64,000 nt of DNA from Acanthacorydalis orientalis (GCA_034766995.1 CM068315.1:53315556-53379555); one strand, 5' to 3'. Positions 33,893-46,675 are shown, counted from the stretch's first letter. A program made the numbers and translations. Notes: generated by a model not told the origin, from the sequence alone.

Positions 33893-34843
33893 GTTATATA
33901 GTCTACGAATGATACTACTCAATTATATTAAATTAATAAAAAGCAATCTATCAAAACCTATAACAGCATACATGACTGTTGACCAAAAAGAAAATTATTA
34001 GTACACTATCGACATTATTATAATATTTATATGTTATTACCTACAGAATTTAAATAAAACTGCATCGCATAAAAAAATAAACAGCCTTTCTGTAAAAATC
34101 TACATCTGAACACGAATGGATACAAAAATTGTTTTTTTTTTCGATGACATCACTAGGAGCAAAGGAAGAAAATTAAAAGGCTAATTTCCTTATGAATACA
34201 TTTTTTTTTGAACGAACGACTACAAAGCAACGAAGACATCATTAAAAATTTAATAAGTAACAATTTTCGCGCTATATTATCTGCTTATTACTGACTCAAT
34301 ATTTCATAGACTCTTTAGAAAAGTCTGAACGTGGTTTCTTCGTGCAATGTCGGCCTCATTATTTCATAATAATACAATCGGTTCTTGTTGGAACTACGAC
34401 CGATTAAATAGTATAGTCTATCACTAAACGCGTCGTTACTTTTTTTAATAATTTAATGGAAATAATGAAACTAAATGATTACTATCTGTACTTTCGGTCA
34501 ATTTGAAGAAAAATGATGATATAGATGTAATGACGATATTGAAAAATGTAACTCTATATTATAATTCATTAACACATATAAACTTCCTAAAGAAAGCACA
34601 CATAAAAGACACCTGAATCGTTACATTAAAATTACATAAAAAAATAAACGAATTTCAATAAAAACCTAATTAAAAAAGTCTTATTGTTTTTTTTTTATAA
34701 AAGTTAACATACTTCTTTAACATATATTATAAATAATCTATATTTTTATATTTATAACAATCCTATACTCAATTATTTTAATATTTTATACATTTTTAAC
34801 ATACACAAGTTAGAGCAAGCATCACATGTGTTTGATATACGTA

Positions 34844-34872
34844 TTAGGTTGGTAGAAAAATAATTGCGGTTT
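34844..34872 (+). mobile_element. Lone irritans-type mariner terminal repeat
   Basis: After TA the sequence begins TTAGGTTGGTAGAAAAATAA and continues TTGCGGTTT. This closely matches the well-known TTAGGTTGGTGCAAAAGTAATTGCGG end of irritans-type mariners. No transposase and no inverse copy of the end were found in the following 1.3 kb. It is a truncated end or a badly decayed MITE. Confidence 0.6.
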
Positions 34873-37152
34873 ACGAACTTCAAATTCATATACATTTTTC
34901 TCTTTCTTGATTTTCCTACCTGTTTCGCATCTATATCTTCAGAACTGGTCGAAAATAACAAAAAGTTTAAAACTCAATAAGACACGTTAAAAACATTCTA
35001 AACTTATTTTCAGTTTATTTAAAAAAATCGTAACTAAGGTACTAATTTAAATGTAAACGAGTATTGAAATCATTCCATAAAGTTAACAATAAATAATTAA
35101 AAATTATCAGATTGTTAATTATATGTGAAATATTAAAAGTAATAAAATCGTTATAGATACAGTGTGTGAACTCTTCAACACAACTAAAATGCAAATGGTG
35201 AAATGGAAAAAATGTGTCTTTCGCACAAATTGTCCTTAGATCGGCGAACGAATAAAATATGCATGTGCGTTTCATTCTCAAGTGTCAAATAAACGAAAAC
35301 CAATTTTACATAAACTGAAGATAAAAATTAAAAATAATTTAAAAAAATTAAGGTCTAAATTCTGGACAAGAGATTTTAATCAACGGTCGAAACGAAACGC
35401 ACGAATAAAAATGAGGATATCTCATAAGATTATAGTAAATTATATAATTGTGAAACGATGATTACGTGTAAAAAATGTAAAAACCGGAAGAAAAAATACT
35501 AACATAAAAAGTACTGGCTACAACTTGATTGATTTAATAAAGATTATTTAATAAAACAATCACAAGTAATCGAATTAGAATACATTGTTTTATAACATAC
35601 CAATGCAAAGCTATAAAAAGGTTTTGAAATGAAAAATTATCCTAATTAAATGAAAAAAAGGTACCTCATGAAATTTATCAGACATTATCTCATTGAAAAA
35701 TACACTACATAAAAATGACTAAAAAAATTGAAATCGTTTGTAACAAATTGATAAAAGAATCGTACACTGAAAATATAACAGAAAAATAGTTTAGGGTGAA
35801 GCAATTTCAAAGCTTAATTTAAAAAAAAAAGAAAACAAATTTATTTTTGCTGGTAGTTTGACATTTAATTTTTTACAACGGCAATGAAAAATTATAGAAG
35901 CAAGATTATGGACAGCAAAGAAGATACAAATTATAAAATTTAATCGATCTGAGGCTATGTTTGAGAAAAATACAAATACCATATGTTTATATATTTAATA
36001 ATACAGTTCGTTCGACTTTATACATTGAGAATGCAAACAATTGTTTTGTATTTATTATATGTAATGTTTATAATATTTCTTTGGATATGCTAATGATACC
36101 ACTTAAAGAGGTGAATACATAACATTACGTTTGTTTTGTTTGCTTATAAGATTTTCCAACGTTCATAATTTCAAATGAACTTTATAATATATATATATAT
36201 ATATATATAAACATTTATCTTGATTGTTTACTAATCTTTTAACAGTAATTTATAAAAGTTACATGCAACCAAATATAACGCTCAACTTGTCTATTTCATA
36301 TATAGCTTTACTTGTTTATTTAACATAGGATAATAAAAGAAACAAAATAATAAACAATAAAGACAATTATCTATAGGAAAATAATACATGTGAATATCAA
36401 AAAATAAAAATTTCATTACTAATAATAATTCGCCATTTATTTTAAAAGGGAAGAACATATACTAATCTAAAATATATTTAAATAATATTAAACTTATATA
36501 TTTAATTATTAACCAGAAACAAAATGGTACGAGAAGTAAAATGATAAAATCAATTTTAATTTGAAAAAATGTATACACGATTTGCAGATTTATAAAATAA
36601 ACATCACGAAAATTACAGTTTAAAAAATAAAACGATCAGAAAACGTCGTATGAAAACTTTCATTTAATCTTATTTTGACCTCGTAAAAAAGTCATTACGA
36701 TCAACAAATTGAAAGCAACATTAAAAGTAAATTAAATTCACCTTCATTTTGAAATACCGTCGAGAGCAAGAGTCACCTGAGACAGTAAAATTTATTCCAA
36801 TGTCACTTGATCCACATAAAAAACCTGTGCCATGTGACCATATATTTTATTTTATGTAATGCGAAGAGTTTTTTTTACAGTACTACTTGTTTATTAATAA
36901 TATCCATTTGATAGATAACACTGCATGAAAAATATTTTTTGCTAATGTAAATGACTTATTGAAAATAATTATCATAATGTACTCTTGTTACGATCCGGTT
37001 TTTACTCCTTTTTTCGTTGAAAAAATACGTATACTAGCAATTATAAATTAATAAAATAAAACTAATTACTTACATATGTAATTATCATTCAACGAAATGT
37101 TATACAATTCTTTTGATTTACTAATGACGTGAGTCGTTGTGTGGATAAGCAC

Positions 37153-37205
<53 letters not shown>

Positions 37206-37214
37206 ATATATATA
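34873..37214. other. AT-rich spacer
   Basis: No gene is recognised. It contains (TA)n at 36187-36209 and 37157-37201, the latter reaching almost to the mariner at 37215. Confidence 0.6.
37157..37201. repeat. (TA)n microsatellite left of Mos1-like mariner
   Basis: About 45 bp of alternating TA, followed by AAACATATATATA and then the element. Confidence 0.92.
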
Positions 37215-38472
37215 AGAGGAGGTTGCATTGAAAGCCGCTGTTCATGTGCAGATGGTTGTACATATGCTGTGAATAGTGACAGATGTCTCATGTCATTTTG
37301 AAGTGTGGACATTTCCCACTAAAATTCAGTCATCAGACGTCATCCTTTGTTTACACAAGTACTTTTCTATAACCGAATTAAAATGAAAAGCGATAAGTTG
37401 TTTTTCAGATGTGTACTTCTAGACTATTTTGATTTAAAAAAAAGCACAGCTGAAGCTCATCGATTGTTTGCAAAAACTTATAATGAATCTGCTCCATCGA
37501 AAACAGTATGTAGATATTGGTTTCGACGATTCAAAAGTGGTGATTGTGACGTTCACGATAAGCAACGGCCAGGCAAATCGAAAAATTTCGAAGATTAACA
37601 ACTACAAGCTCTATTAGAAGAAAACCCTGCTCGAACACTCAAAGAATTGGTTCAACGGCTCGAAGTCGATAAATCAACCATTTCACGACGTTTACAAGAA
37701 TGGGAAAGATCCAGAAAGAATGGAGATGGCAAACACACGAATTGACCGAAAGTGCCATTGCTAATCGTTTAAGCATCTCGATTTCTTTGCTTGCAAGGCA
37801 TAAAAAGAAGAGTTTCTTGTGGCGTACCGTGACCGGAGATAAAAAATGGATCTATTTCGACAACCCGACACGCAAGAAATCATGGGTTGATCCTGGCCAA
37901 TCATCAACGTTGACACCAAAGCGAAACATACACGGTCACAAAGCAATGCTCTCTATTTGGTGGGATATGGAGGGTGTCGTGTATTATGAGCTGTTGAAAC
38001 CGAAGTAAACGATCACAGTCGAACGTTATCGACAACAATTGGAACGTTTGAATAATTCGATGCAAAAACGTTCAATTGCATCAAATCGTCGAAAAGTGAT
38101 TCTTCTCCATGACAACACTCGGTCCCATGTTGCTATAGCCGTGAAACAAGCATTGATGGACCTCTAATGGAAGGTTCTCCCGGGTATTCTCCGGACCTGG
38201 CCCCAAGCGATTACCATCTGTTCCGATCGATCCAACACGCTTTGGAAGATACACATCACCATAACAATACGGAGAAATCGAAAAGTGAGTTACTGAATGG
38301 ATCGGCTCAAAAGACAGACCGTCCTTTCGTCGCGGAATTCAACTTCTGACATAAAGGTGGGAAAAAGTCATAGCTTCTGAGGGAAATTACTTTGATTAAT
38401 TTATTCACACATTTTGTTATTGAAATAAATGCTCAAAAAAAAATAAAAAACAGCGGCTGTCAATGCAACCCC
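37215..38472 (+). mobile_element. Nearly full-length Mos1-like mariner
   Basis: About 1258 bp with TA on both sides. Inward-reading ends are AGAGGAGGTTGCATTGAAAG, then CCGCTGTT (left) and GGGGTTGCATTGACAGCCGC, then TGTT (right), giving inverted repeats of about 24 bp with one or two mismatches. The length fits a complete mariner. It is flanked on both sides by TA tracts (37157-37201 and 38476-38499). The single gene inside is broken, so the element cannot move itself, though its ends look usable. Confidence 0.9.
37383..38348 (+). pseudogene. Mos1-like mariner transposase, frameshifted
   Basis: From the ATG at 37383 the text has the first helix-turn-helix (TVCRYWFRRFKSGDCDVHDK), a stop at about 37596, then LQALLEENPARTLKELVQRL and DKSTISRRLQ. 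A +1 shift near 37698 leads to MGKIQKEWRWQTHELTESAI and LLARHKKKSFLWRTVTGDKK, which keeps the first catalytic Asp (GDKKW for the usual GDEKW). Then come SWVDPGQSSTLTPKRNIHG and SIWWDMEGVVYYELLKP, a stop, VILLHDNTRSHVA with the second Asp, another stop, and GYSPDLAPSDYHLFRSIQHA with the third. About two residues are lost before GYSPD. All three Asp survive; the stops and shifts are what disable it. Normal length is about 345 residues. Confidence 0.9.
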
Positions 38473-38474
38473 TA

Positions 38475-38511
<37 letters not shown>

Positions 38512-39078
38512 ATTATTCACAAAATATATATTTCTTTAAAAAAGTAATAATATTAAAAACCAATTGTCACAATGAATTACAATATTCATGAAACAGACGA
38601 ATATCAAATTTAATGATTCATTTTTAAACATCCGGAAATAAAATTTTATTGTTTTTAATGTTGCGTGTTTGATACAGAACTCCATTTCTCGAAAAAAGCG
38701 CACAATAGAATAGAATATTACTAACGATTTCATCAAACCAGCGTTTCAGATTAGGGAGATTTCTTTTCTCAGAACTACTAAAAGAGATACACAATAAAGA
38801 TTCATTGTTTTATGTTGAAATTATTCAAAAAGCTGGAAGACATTTGCAAAAAAAAGCAGTAAAAATTATTTATTGGTCATAAATGTACAATTTTTGTGTG
38901 CGTTTTTTTTGATAATGATGGAGATAAGCTAAGAGTAAATAAAGCATTATCAATTACATAAAAAAGCAAACTGAAATGTTCAATTATAATTTGATTTCTG
39001 TCTTTAAATATTTACATAAAAATTGATATATGAATTATAGAGATTTTATTAGACCAACATATTAGAACATCTGTGTAC

Positions 39079-39080
<2 letters not shown>

Positions 39081-39147
<67 letters not shown>
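39081..39147. repeat. (TA)n microsatellite
   Basis: About 67 bp of alternating TA. Confidence 0.94.
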
Positions 39148-39150
<3 letters not shown>

Positions 39151-39910
39151 TACTAGAATGAAAAATATATTTAAATACAAAATACGTTTCCTTCTAAAAT
39201 GTACTTATGTGAGCCAAATTTACAAATATAAAAAAAAATATCAAACAAACTACTAATTTAATATGAATAAGCGGTGTACATAAAATTAGAAACTTTTATT
39301 TTGCTAATGTACTTCCTTTAAATTAAAAAAAAAATAATAAACTGTAATAGTATGGTCTTACACTGTTTAAATTCACTCCCACCACCAAATTCTTTTTTCA
39401 TTCCACAAAATACAAAATATTATTCTGATCAAAAATGTTAAATAAATTACTATTAATCATTTCTGGCCATAAACATTTGTTGTGGTTTGTAGTGTGAAAT
39501 ATGTAATCGCATAATACTCGTACACTAAATTTATAAGTTTTTAATTTGCTATGGTACTATTATACATTGTTATTAAATTTAATAATACATTCATAAAATA
39601 AATCCAAAAATATCAAAATAAAATTGAAGATACAAACATTGACTCAAAGACTATAAATTAACAACAGTTTTGTCGATTGTTGTGAAAATATTTAATTACA
39701 TTTCCGTTTTTAAAACTTTTACTATTTACAGTTGATTTCTAAAAAAAAAATAGAATAAAACTAAAATATAAAAATTAAATTTCAGAGGAAAGCATACAGA
39801 ATTCAAACATTGAAATTTAGCAAAATTAAACAAATAATGCATAATAATGTGTATGATTAATTCCTATACATTTTAATTTTAAAAATACATAGTCTCTTTT
39901 CAGAACAAAA

Positions 39911-39913
<3 letters not shown>

Positions 39914-39962
<49 letters not shown>
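39914..39962. repeat. (TA)n microsatellite at a Helitron-like end
   Basis: About 49 bp of alternating TA ending at CACTGGGAG, the terminus of the element on the minus strand. Confidence 0.92.
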
Positions 39963-39964
<2 letters not shown>

Positions 39965-39965
<1 letters not shown>

Positions 39966-40324
39966 TGGGAGTTCAGTTCCCTGTTCGTTACGCTCGCCAA
40001 CCCCCGAAATGGCAACACCCTTCTCCCCATCAAATAACCCATCAAATCAATTATACACACAAATAATCCGCATAAAATGTAAATCGTAAAATTTTTATTG
40101 CACAAGTTTACAAAAATTAACATAATGAAACACAATGTTAAAATATGTAACAATTATTTTACTTTAAAGCTTCAGTGAGTACAATATGTTGAATCAATTT
40201 CATATCAATTTTACTCTGAAATCGTATACCTTCTTTTGTTGTACACCGTGAGAGAGGCTACATACATGCGACTGATATCAACCAATCAGAAAGCAGATCC
40301 CACGATCTCAATCAATCAATCAGA
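39965..40324 (-). mobile_element. Helitron-like element, second family, copy B
   Basis: Inverse-orientation homologue of 29499-29876. Read on the minus strand it starts TCTGATTGATTGATTGAGAT and has CTGATTGGTTGATATCAGTC, the same AT-rich middle (TCACTGAAGCTTTAAAGTAA) and TTTTATGCGGATTATTTG. It then reads GGCGAGCGTAACGAAC and a terminal hairpin GGGA...TCCC, and ends CCCAG|T against the expected CTAG|T. It has no coding capacity. Two CCAAT-type boxes near the start are conserved with copy A. Confidence 0.5.
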
Positions 40325-40356
40325 ACACGAATAAAATTACCGAGAAGGACCAATTT

Positions 40357-40368
<12 letters not shown>

Positions 40369-40443
<75 letters not shown>

Positions 40444-40444
40444 T
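40369..40444. repeat. (TA)n(CA)n compound microsatellite
   Basis: About 61 bp of TA followed by about 15 bp of CA repeats, ending four bases before the Helitron-like element at 40448. Confidence 0.92.
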
Positions 40445-40447
40445 ATA

Positions 40448-40607
40448 CTAGCAGGCTTCGCCCTCTGCTCGCTGCGCTTGCCTACCAAGGGGCTCGCTGG
40501 ACTCGCCCACTTGTCAAATATAGGCATGTACTATAACCGAATAAAACAATAAACATATTGGATTTCATAAAAGCCACATCTCAAATAAATAAGTCGACGT
40601 CATGGAC

Positions 40608-40675
<68 letters not shown>

Positions 40676-40756
40676 TTAGTACGTTATATAAACATTCTTT
40701 CAGATAGATTATTTTTTGCGACGTGTTATTTTATAAAAGTTTTGTGAATAATTTGA
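40448..40756 (-). mobile_element. Helitron-like non-autonomous element, copy B
   Basis: On the minus strand it starts A|TCAAATTATTCACAAAAC and ends with a hairpin (GCAG...CTGC) followed by CTAG|T. The blocks AATCTATCTGAAAGAATGTT, GTTTATTGTTTTATTCGG and the CG-rich subterminal segment match the copies at 13.6 and 51 kb. An internal (TA)n at 40613-40673 occupies the same position as in copy A. There is no coding capacity. Confidence 0.6.
40613..40673. repeat. (TA)n microsatellite inside Helitron-like copy B
   Basis: About 60 bp of alternating TA at the internal position shared with copy A. Confidence 0.92.
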
Positions 40757-42929
40757 TTTTATATATATATATATATATATATTAAATTTAACATACACAA
40801 AAGGAGGGCATTACACTATAAATTAGAAATCTATTATTTACATAATTTCAATATAACTTTTGATAGATTTACTGCAACTGTATTTCGATTGCAAACAGCT
40901 GTTAATCAAGCTAGGAAATATAATTATTTATTTGGTTGTTTGGATACATTAAGAAAACACGCATATTTAAATGTATAGTAACACATGAGGTGAGTGAAGA
41001 AAGATGATTATAAATAATTTACAGTAGCAGACATTCAATGCAATGATTTAGTTTGCAGAAATTACTTATGTTTCTTACGGTAGAGATAAAATAAAATTAA
41101 AAGTTTACAGTTATATAATAAATTTTATTGAATTTTCATAATTCTAAATAAAAATTCATACCGATTCCATTTTTCCGTTCAGTGACGTCAACTCAAACAA
41201 TTTCTATTATTATTATTATATCACATGTGTATAAGTCATTAATCCTACAAACGGAACAAAATAACAATCTCATGATACGAAAGACATTTTAACTGTGACT
41301 TCATGCAAAGGCTAGTTCATAAAAAACAATTGAAAATATTTTTTTCTGAATAAATCATCGAAACACAAACAAAACCCGAATATCAAAAAACATTTTAAGT
41401 CTGTAAAATACACGACATAAACTAAAAAATAAACCCAACAAACGATATAAATTTCAAAGTAAAACGTTGTACAAAAATTCACATACATTCTAATACAACA
41501 AAAACAAACATAAACACAAAACAACATCCATAACAAACAGAGAATCTCCTCCCCACCCCCGAAAATAGCAATAAATATAAAACACCCGTGTAAAGGAGCA
41601 AGTAGCAAAACGGGCACGAAAATATATGTACTGCTCTCGTCCTTCATTCTTCATTCGTTATCCCTTTCTCCTTCCTCGGGCACATAAATAAAAGAAAAAA
41701 GTAACTTTTCACATGGAAGCAGAGAACATTGACAACAAAAGAAAAAAGAATCGTGACAATAAAGATAAGACGCTGACTTATCAAAAATTCTATAGTTTGT
41801 CAACGGACGATGTAATGTCATTGAAGAAAACCATGGCTATAAAGCACATTCACTTCATAAAATTTTAAACAATAAAATATTTGGCCAGGTATTCATTAAA
41901 TTTAACATACGACATGTAATACTAATATACTGAAATACTTGATTTACACATGTGTGTGTGTGTGAGCATGTATATGTTCTCGGATTTAACGATGCGTGCG
42001 TGTATATATATATATAAATTCCTAATTATAATAAATAAATAGTTTTGATTATAAAAAAAATATTTTAATAATCATTGAAAACAAAATCATTACACGGAAA
42101 TACAAATTTTAAAATGAGTAGTAAATATTGTTGAATACAAAATAACTAAAACATTCAGGCAATTTAGTAAGTAACACTTTTAGCGTTGCTGAATGTTAAA
42201 AACGCTTTAAAAACCTAATACTATTATTATTTCAGTAAATTTAAGATTGCGATATCTACGTCTTATTAAAAATTCACATGAAATTGTTTTTAAAATCTTT
42301 TAATGTGTAAAAGTAAAAAATGGACCACGGGAAACTCTTTCGATAAAAAAAATACACACTGTGCCAACTTGCAGTAACAGTGTTTAAAAATAGAACGCAT
42401 GCTTGATTAGCATGCTGATAAACGTAATCGTATAACCGATCCGCATATTAATATTTAATATACATATTACACCATAGTCATAGTTAACAAGGATTAAGAA
42501 ACAAACTCGCTAATTATTGTTGTGCTGCAACATTTAAAGTATAAAGATTGTATGATCAAATAAGCAGCGTTTCGGTTCGGTTTTACATTTCTGACCTTCA
42601 GTAAATTAGTTTCGATAAATTAAGGACAGAATGTCTTTCTAATCCTTTTTTAGATCAATTGTTTTAAGCTTGTTCGTTTGAACAGAATCAGTCGTTTTTT
42701 TTAAAAAAAAGATGTTAGCTAGATATATATTATATTCACCCTTCAATGATATTAACATGTATTCTGACTTCAATTATATTAATCATTTAATTTTTTTAAT
42801 AGTACACTATTAAAATATTCGACAATTACTGATTAAAATAAATATTTTAAAGCAGTAAACACTGAAATGTATTTAATGTATCAATAAAAACATTTCAGGT
42901 AATGGTTAGTTTAATAAATTCATATATAT

Positions 42930-42993
<64 letters not shown>

Positions 42994-42996
42994 GTA
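40757..42996. other. AT-rich spacer with a strand-skewed segment
   Basis: No gene is recognised. It contains (TA)n at 40760-40781 and 42941-42990 and a stretch at 41330-41660 in which G is scarce on the plus strand (A and C dominate). The long minus-strand frame there (41647-41312) is a by-product of that skew. Confidence 0.55.
42941..42990. repeat. (TA)n microsatellite left of Tigger-ended element
   Basis: About 50 bp of TA (after an ACATACATA interruption), ending six bases before the element at 42997. Confidence 0.9.
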
Positions 42997-44161
42997 CAGG
43001 TAACCATCATATAACGCGGTACATATATAAAGCGGTTTCGGTATAATACTGTTCCTTTCTGTTCATGTTTTCTGTATTGTCATGTTAGCTTATAAGTTGT
43101 GTTATGTCTCTGTCTTGTCTTATGTGTTCAAAAGTACACTCCTGACGCCGGTTTTTTGAAACTTTTTCCCCAGAATCCAAACTCCTAAGCACACCAAAAA
43201 TCTCCTTACCTAACTCTGTCTTCATTTTAAACCCGGCTAAAAAGCCAAGGCTTAGACCCCGAACCCACATCCGCACCCATCTTGTGTACAAACACTTGAT
43301 GTAACAAATCTGTGTATTTGTATTTTACTATTAATAAAATTATTTTTGATTTGATTTTGACACTGTTCGTAAATTGCAGCAACCCTTGCATATAGCAGTC
43401 TGCAGTTTTCCAGAACACGATGATGCACAGACATGTATAACGACAAAAATACGAAGTGGTGGAAATAGCAATTAAGCAGTTAATTTTACTAAAGTTACTA
43501 ATTTTGTTTTTGTTTTGTAGTTTACATGCTTTGTTAAATGAAATCTTCCGAATTAAGTAAAAATATACGTTTTTCTTGATTGCTAAGATAATTTCATAGA
43601 TAAAGTATATACCGTACATCTCGGCATATAAGGCGACCCTTCAAATCCAAAAAAATTTTTCAAAAAATGGAGGGTCGTCTTATACGCCCAATACAAAATC
43701 ATAAACTTTAAAATAACTCTAACAATTGAATTGTGCTTATGAAGAAATTAAATTCTTTATTTTTTAAAAAAAAAAAGAAACTTGTACTTCGGTATATAAC
43801 ATAAATTCATTGAATAATTCATTTTAAATAAAAAAAAATTAAATTAAAGTACATAGCCATAGTATTCTAGATCCAAGCCGTGCACGATGTTTTAAAGCAC
43901 AGTATGTCAAAACAAGCTGATTCCCCGGATTTAATTTTTGAAATCTAAAAATCCAATGCCCCTAATTTTGACTTTAGCCGTAAAACTGTATTATAATATG
44001 TAAAAGATGTATTCAATTTATATGTATGTATATATATATATATATATATAATTTAAAAGAATTTGGAACGCAAACCCATTTTTTGTATGTAATCTAAGTC
44101 TTGCATAACGCGATTTTTACAATTTTCAGTACACAACTCCCGCGTTATACTAGAGTACCTG
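42997..44161. mobile_element. Tigger-ended non-autonomous element
   Basis: Inward-reading ends after TA are CAGGTAACCATCATATAACG (left) and CAGGTACTCTAGTATAACGC (right). Both show the CAGGTA...TATAACGCGG pattern of Tigger/pogo elements, with subterminal AAGCGG and TAACGCGA motifs. The total length is 1165 bp, of which about 409 bp is a second, unrelated MITE inserted at 43612. Removing that leaves about 755 bp with no recognisable transposase. The GC-richer segment 43140-43290 inside it has open frames but no known domain. Confidence 0.75.
43612..44020. mobile_element. MITE copy 2, truncated, nested in Tigger-ended element
   Basis: After TA it starts CCGTACATCTCGGCATATAA and follows the 13921-14431 MITE through GGGTCGTCTTATACGCCC, the AAATTAAATTCTTTATTTTT block, CATAGCCATAGTATTCTAGA and CAGTATGTCAAAACAAG. 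The right terminal repeat is missing; similarity fades near 44020, where a TATGTATGTATATATA stretch begins. Confidence 0.85.
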
Positions 44162-44715
44162 TATGTATGTTTAAATATATACATATACAGCATGAAATTG
44201 TATGTACAAGTATTATATATGCATTTTTGAAACAGAGTCATACTAAATGTAATAATAAAACTGTTTCTGTCATCCATTAATGATAAAAAAGTAAAAAAAG
44301 AGAATAAAATAAGAATTTTTGCATAATTGCTAATCAAGTTAGAAAAATAAGTCAACAGTGTCAATACATCAAATTTATTTTCATATGTTACAGACACAAG
44401 CTGTACAAAACTTTTTAAGAAATGCGGACGTGTTGATAATATTCACCACGCAGAAAAATAAAATTCATTCGAAATCGTGGAAATAAAACAATGTGTACAT
44501 GCAAAAATCGCGGTCTTAGAGAGTGTTGATTATATCATAAAAAATAATAAATACTTCACATTGTCTTTGTTTATCTTGTTACAGTAACGCCCGACTTTGA
44601 TGACTACATTTCACCCCTCAGAGAATGTTTACCATTCGAAATATGCGTTTTTATTTGTACTGATAGTTTATTAGACAGTTATGGCTTTCGCTGAATAGAA
44701 TGAGACGTTTTGCTT

Positions 44716-44728
44716 GGGTTCGAATCCC
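44716..44728 (+). other. tRNA B-box-like motif
   Basis: GGGTTCGAATCCC matches the internal B-box of RNA polymerase III genes and the T-arm of tRNAs. The upstream 50 bases do not fold into a convincing tRNA, and no clear A-box or T-run terminator is seen at standard spacing. It may be a remnant of a tRNA-derived SINE or of a tRNA pseudogene, or chance. Confidence 0.25.
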
Positions 44729-44931
44729 TAAAATGACGTTTGTGAATGACATTCAGTACCCGTCGTTTCAGAATAATAGCTTAGTCATAAAATAAAATCT
44801 AACCTTTTGTATCAGTGCCGTACTAAAAAATACTGAATAAGATACAGCATTCTTAACTACAATAAAGTAAATAAAATATTTTAACGCTAAAGTACTACTT
44901 TACTATTTGAATACGTACTAATACACACGCA

Positions 44932-44933
<2 letters not shown>

Positions 44934-45008
<75 letters not shown>
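44934..45008. repeat. (TA)n microsatellite
   Basis: About 74 bp of alternating TA. Confidence 0.94.
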
Positions 45009-45013
<5 letters not shown>

Positions 45014-46623
45014 AAGAAAGAATAAAATAAAGGTAAATAAATGGAATGTAGTTAATTTGAACAAAACTCATTAGTATTCTAATCGAAGTTCCACTCTGAA
45101 ATATATTTTATCAATGTTTTCTACCTACCTATCTTTGCGTCCAGAATTTAAAGAGGAATCTTGCGAGACAAAATAATAAACTGACTTTTAAGAACGCAGA
45201 TAAACATGAATAAATGTGTTTTGAATAATAAGAAACGAGGAAAACAAAATGGATATGAAAACAAACACGATAACAACAACAGCGTTTGAAATGAAAAGTA
45301 GAGGGAAAAAAAACAAAATAAAAAGCATATCCATTGATTGTTAACAAGAAATATAACACAGTTTCATAAAGAGACCAGCGAACAAATCAGACATTCGAAA
45401 TATAAATGTAGGAAACGGAGATATTAAATTAATCTAATGCCTTCAATCGACAAGAAAGAAATCATAAAAAAAGATTCATTATAAATTATTTCTATGTTTT
45501 TCAGTTATTATTACTGCAGCTTATCTTTACAGTTTTCTGTTCAATCTGAATCATGATATTTTAATCAAAATGTTAACACGATGCCTCAAATAAACATTAT
45601 GACAAGAGTTTCTTTTTTTAATTGACATTACTTTCATCTACACCACTGACACATATTTGTACATCGCCTACCGTGTATTTTAGCTTTACTTGCTACGACC
45701 GTAAAAAAAGAAGCGAATGTACAACACGGTCTGTGGTCTGTGAGTGGAAAGATAGAGGAAACAAACACACACACCATATAGCTACATGCATTTTATGTCT
45801 TGTGAATAAGACACAATTACCAATTTAAATGTTGCGTGCCAAACAAGAGGAAAGATGCAGTTCGCTAGCACCGCCTTATTCGACACAATTAACTTTCGTA
45901 CTATTCAACTGTTGATTGTTGAACTGATATTTTTCCTTTTACAGCCGAACTTAATTTGATTCACTTCACTTAATAAAATTATCTGGATTATACATACTCT
46001 GTACAAATATTAATAACTTGAAGATGTACAACAATGATTAAAACAAAAAATCCATAATAATACTAAGAATATCTTTTAAACAACACGTCTTAAGTTTTAT
46101 GTATACACTTTATTTTGCAAATGAACACAGCTGCAATTAAATAATCAACAAGCACGCAAATTAATACTAAAGTGCATCATTATTTTTGTCATGAACCCTT
46201 TTTAAAATTGTATTAATACAGATTGCTTAACGTCACAATAACATATGAATTTAAACCGGAGCAATAATAAAAAAAAAATCAATTAATACTAAAATAACAC
46301 ATTTTTTTTGTAACCAACCGCATTTACTCTTACATATTGTCGATTGAAACAAGAAAATATACATGAAAATTTTTTAAAAGAATAGTATTTTGATGCATTC
46401 AGATCAACAAATGCTTTCAGCATCATTTTTCATATAAATATTACCAAACGCACTAAACGATCAGGTGAGCGGTTGAATATTTTTAACGCACATGTCTTAT
46501 TTTATTGTTAAAATAAAACATATGTGGCATTAGAATAATAAATCACTTGTATTATTATATCTGTAATTCATGTTTGTTTTTATTTTCTTCCATCTCTAAT
46601 TGTTGCCATACTATACTTACATA

Positions 46624-46627
<4 letters not shown>

Positions 46628-46675
<48 letters not shown>

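Larger units (their letters stand above)
31873..34843. other. AT-rich spacer
   Basis: It includes (TA)n at 32266-32332, 32516-32557 and 33844-33891 and a GC-richer islet at 32860-33060 that holds a candidate exon on the minus strand. Nothing else is recognised. Confidence 0.55.
38473..39964. other. AT-rich spacer
   Basis: It contains (TA)n at 38476-38499, 39081-39147 and 39914-39962; the last touches the end of the Helitron-like element at 39965. No gene is recognised. Confidence 0.6.

Noticed and set aside
41312..41647. 111-codon hydrophobic minus-strand frame that looks like a membrane protein
   Set aside because: The hydrophobicity follows from the strand skew (T- and G-rich minus strand giving Phe, Leu, Cys, Tyr). 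No known domain, and Cys-Tyr-Phe clusters are typical of such artefacts.
43227..43619. 130-codon minus-strand frame inside the Tigger-ended element
   Set aside because: It lies in the non-autonomous element just left of the MITE boundary, shows no transposase motif, and its composition is that of random AT-rich DNA.
44640..44760. Possible tRNA gene around the B-box at 44716
   Set aside because: The acceptor and anticodon stems cannot be drawn at normal spacing; only the T-arm-like motif fits.
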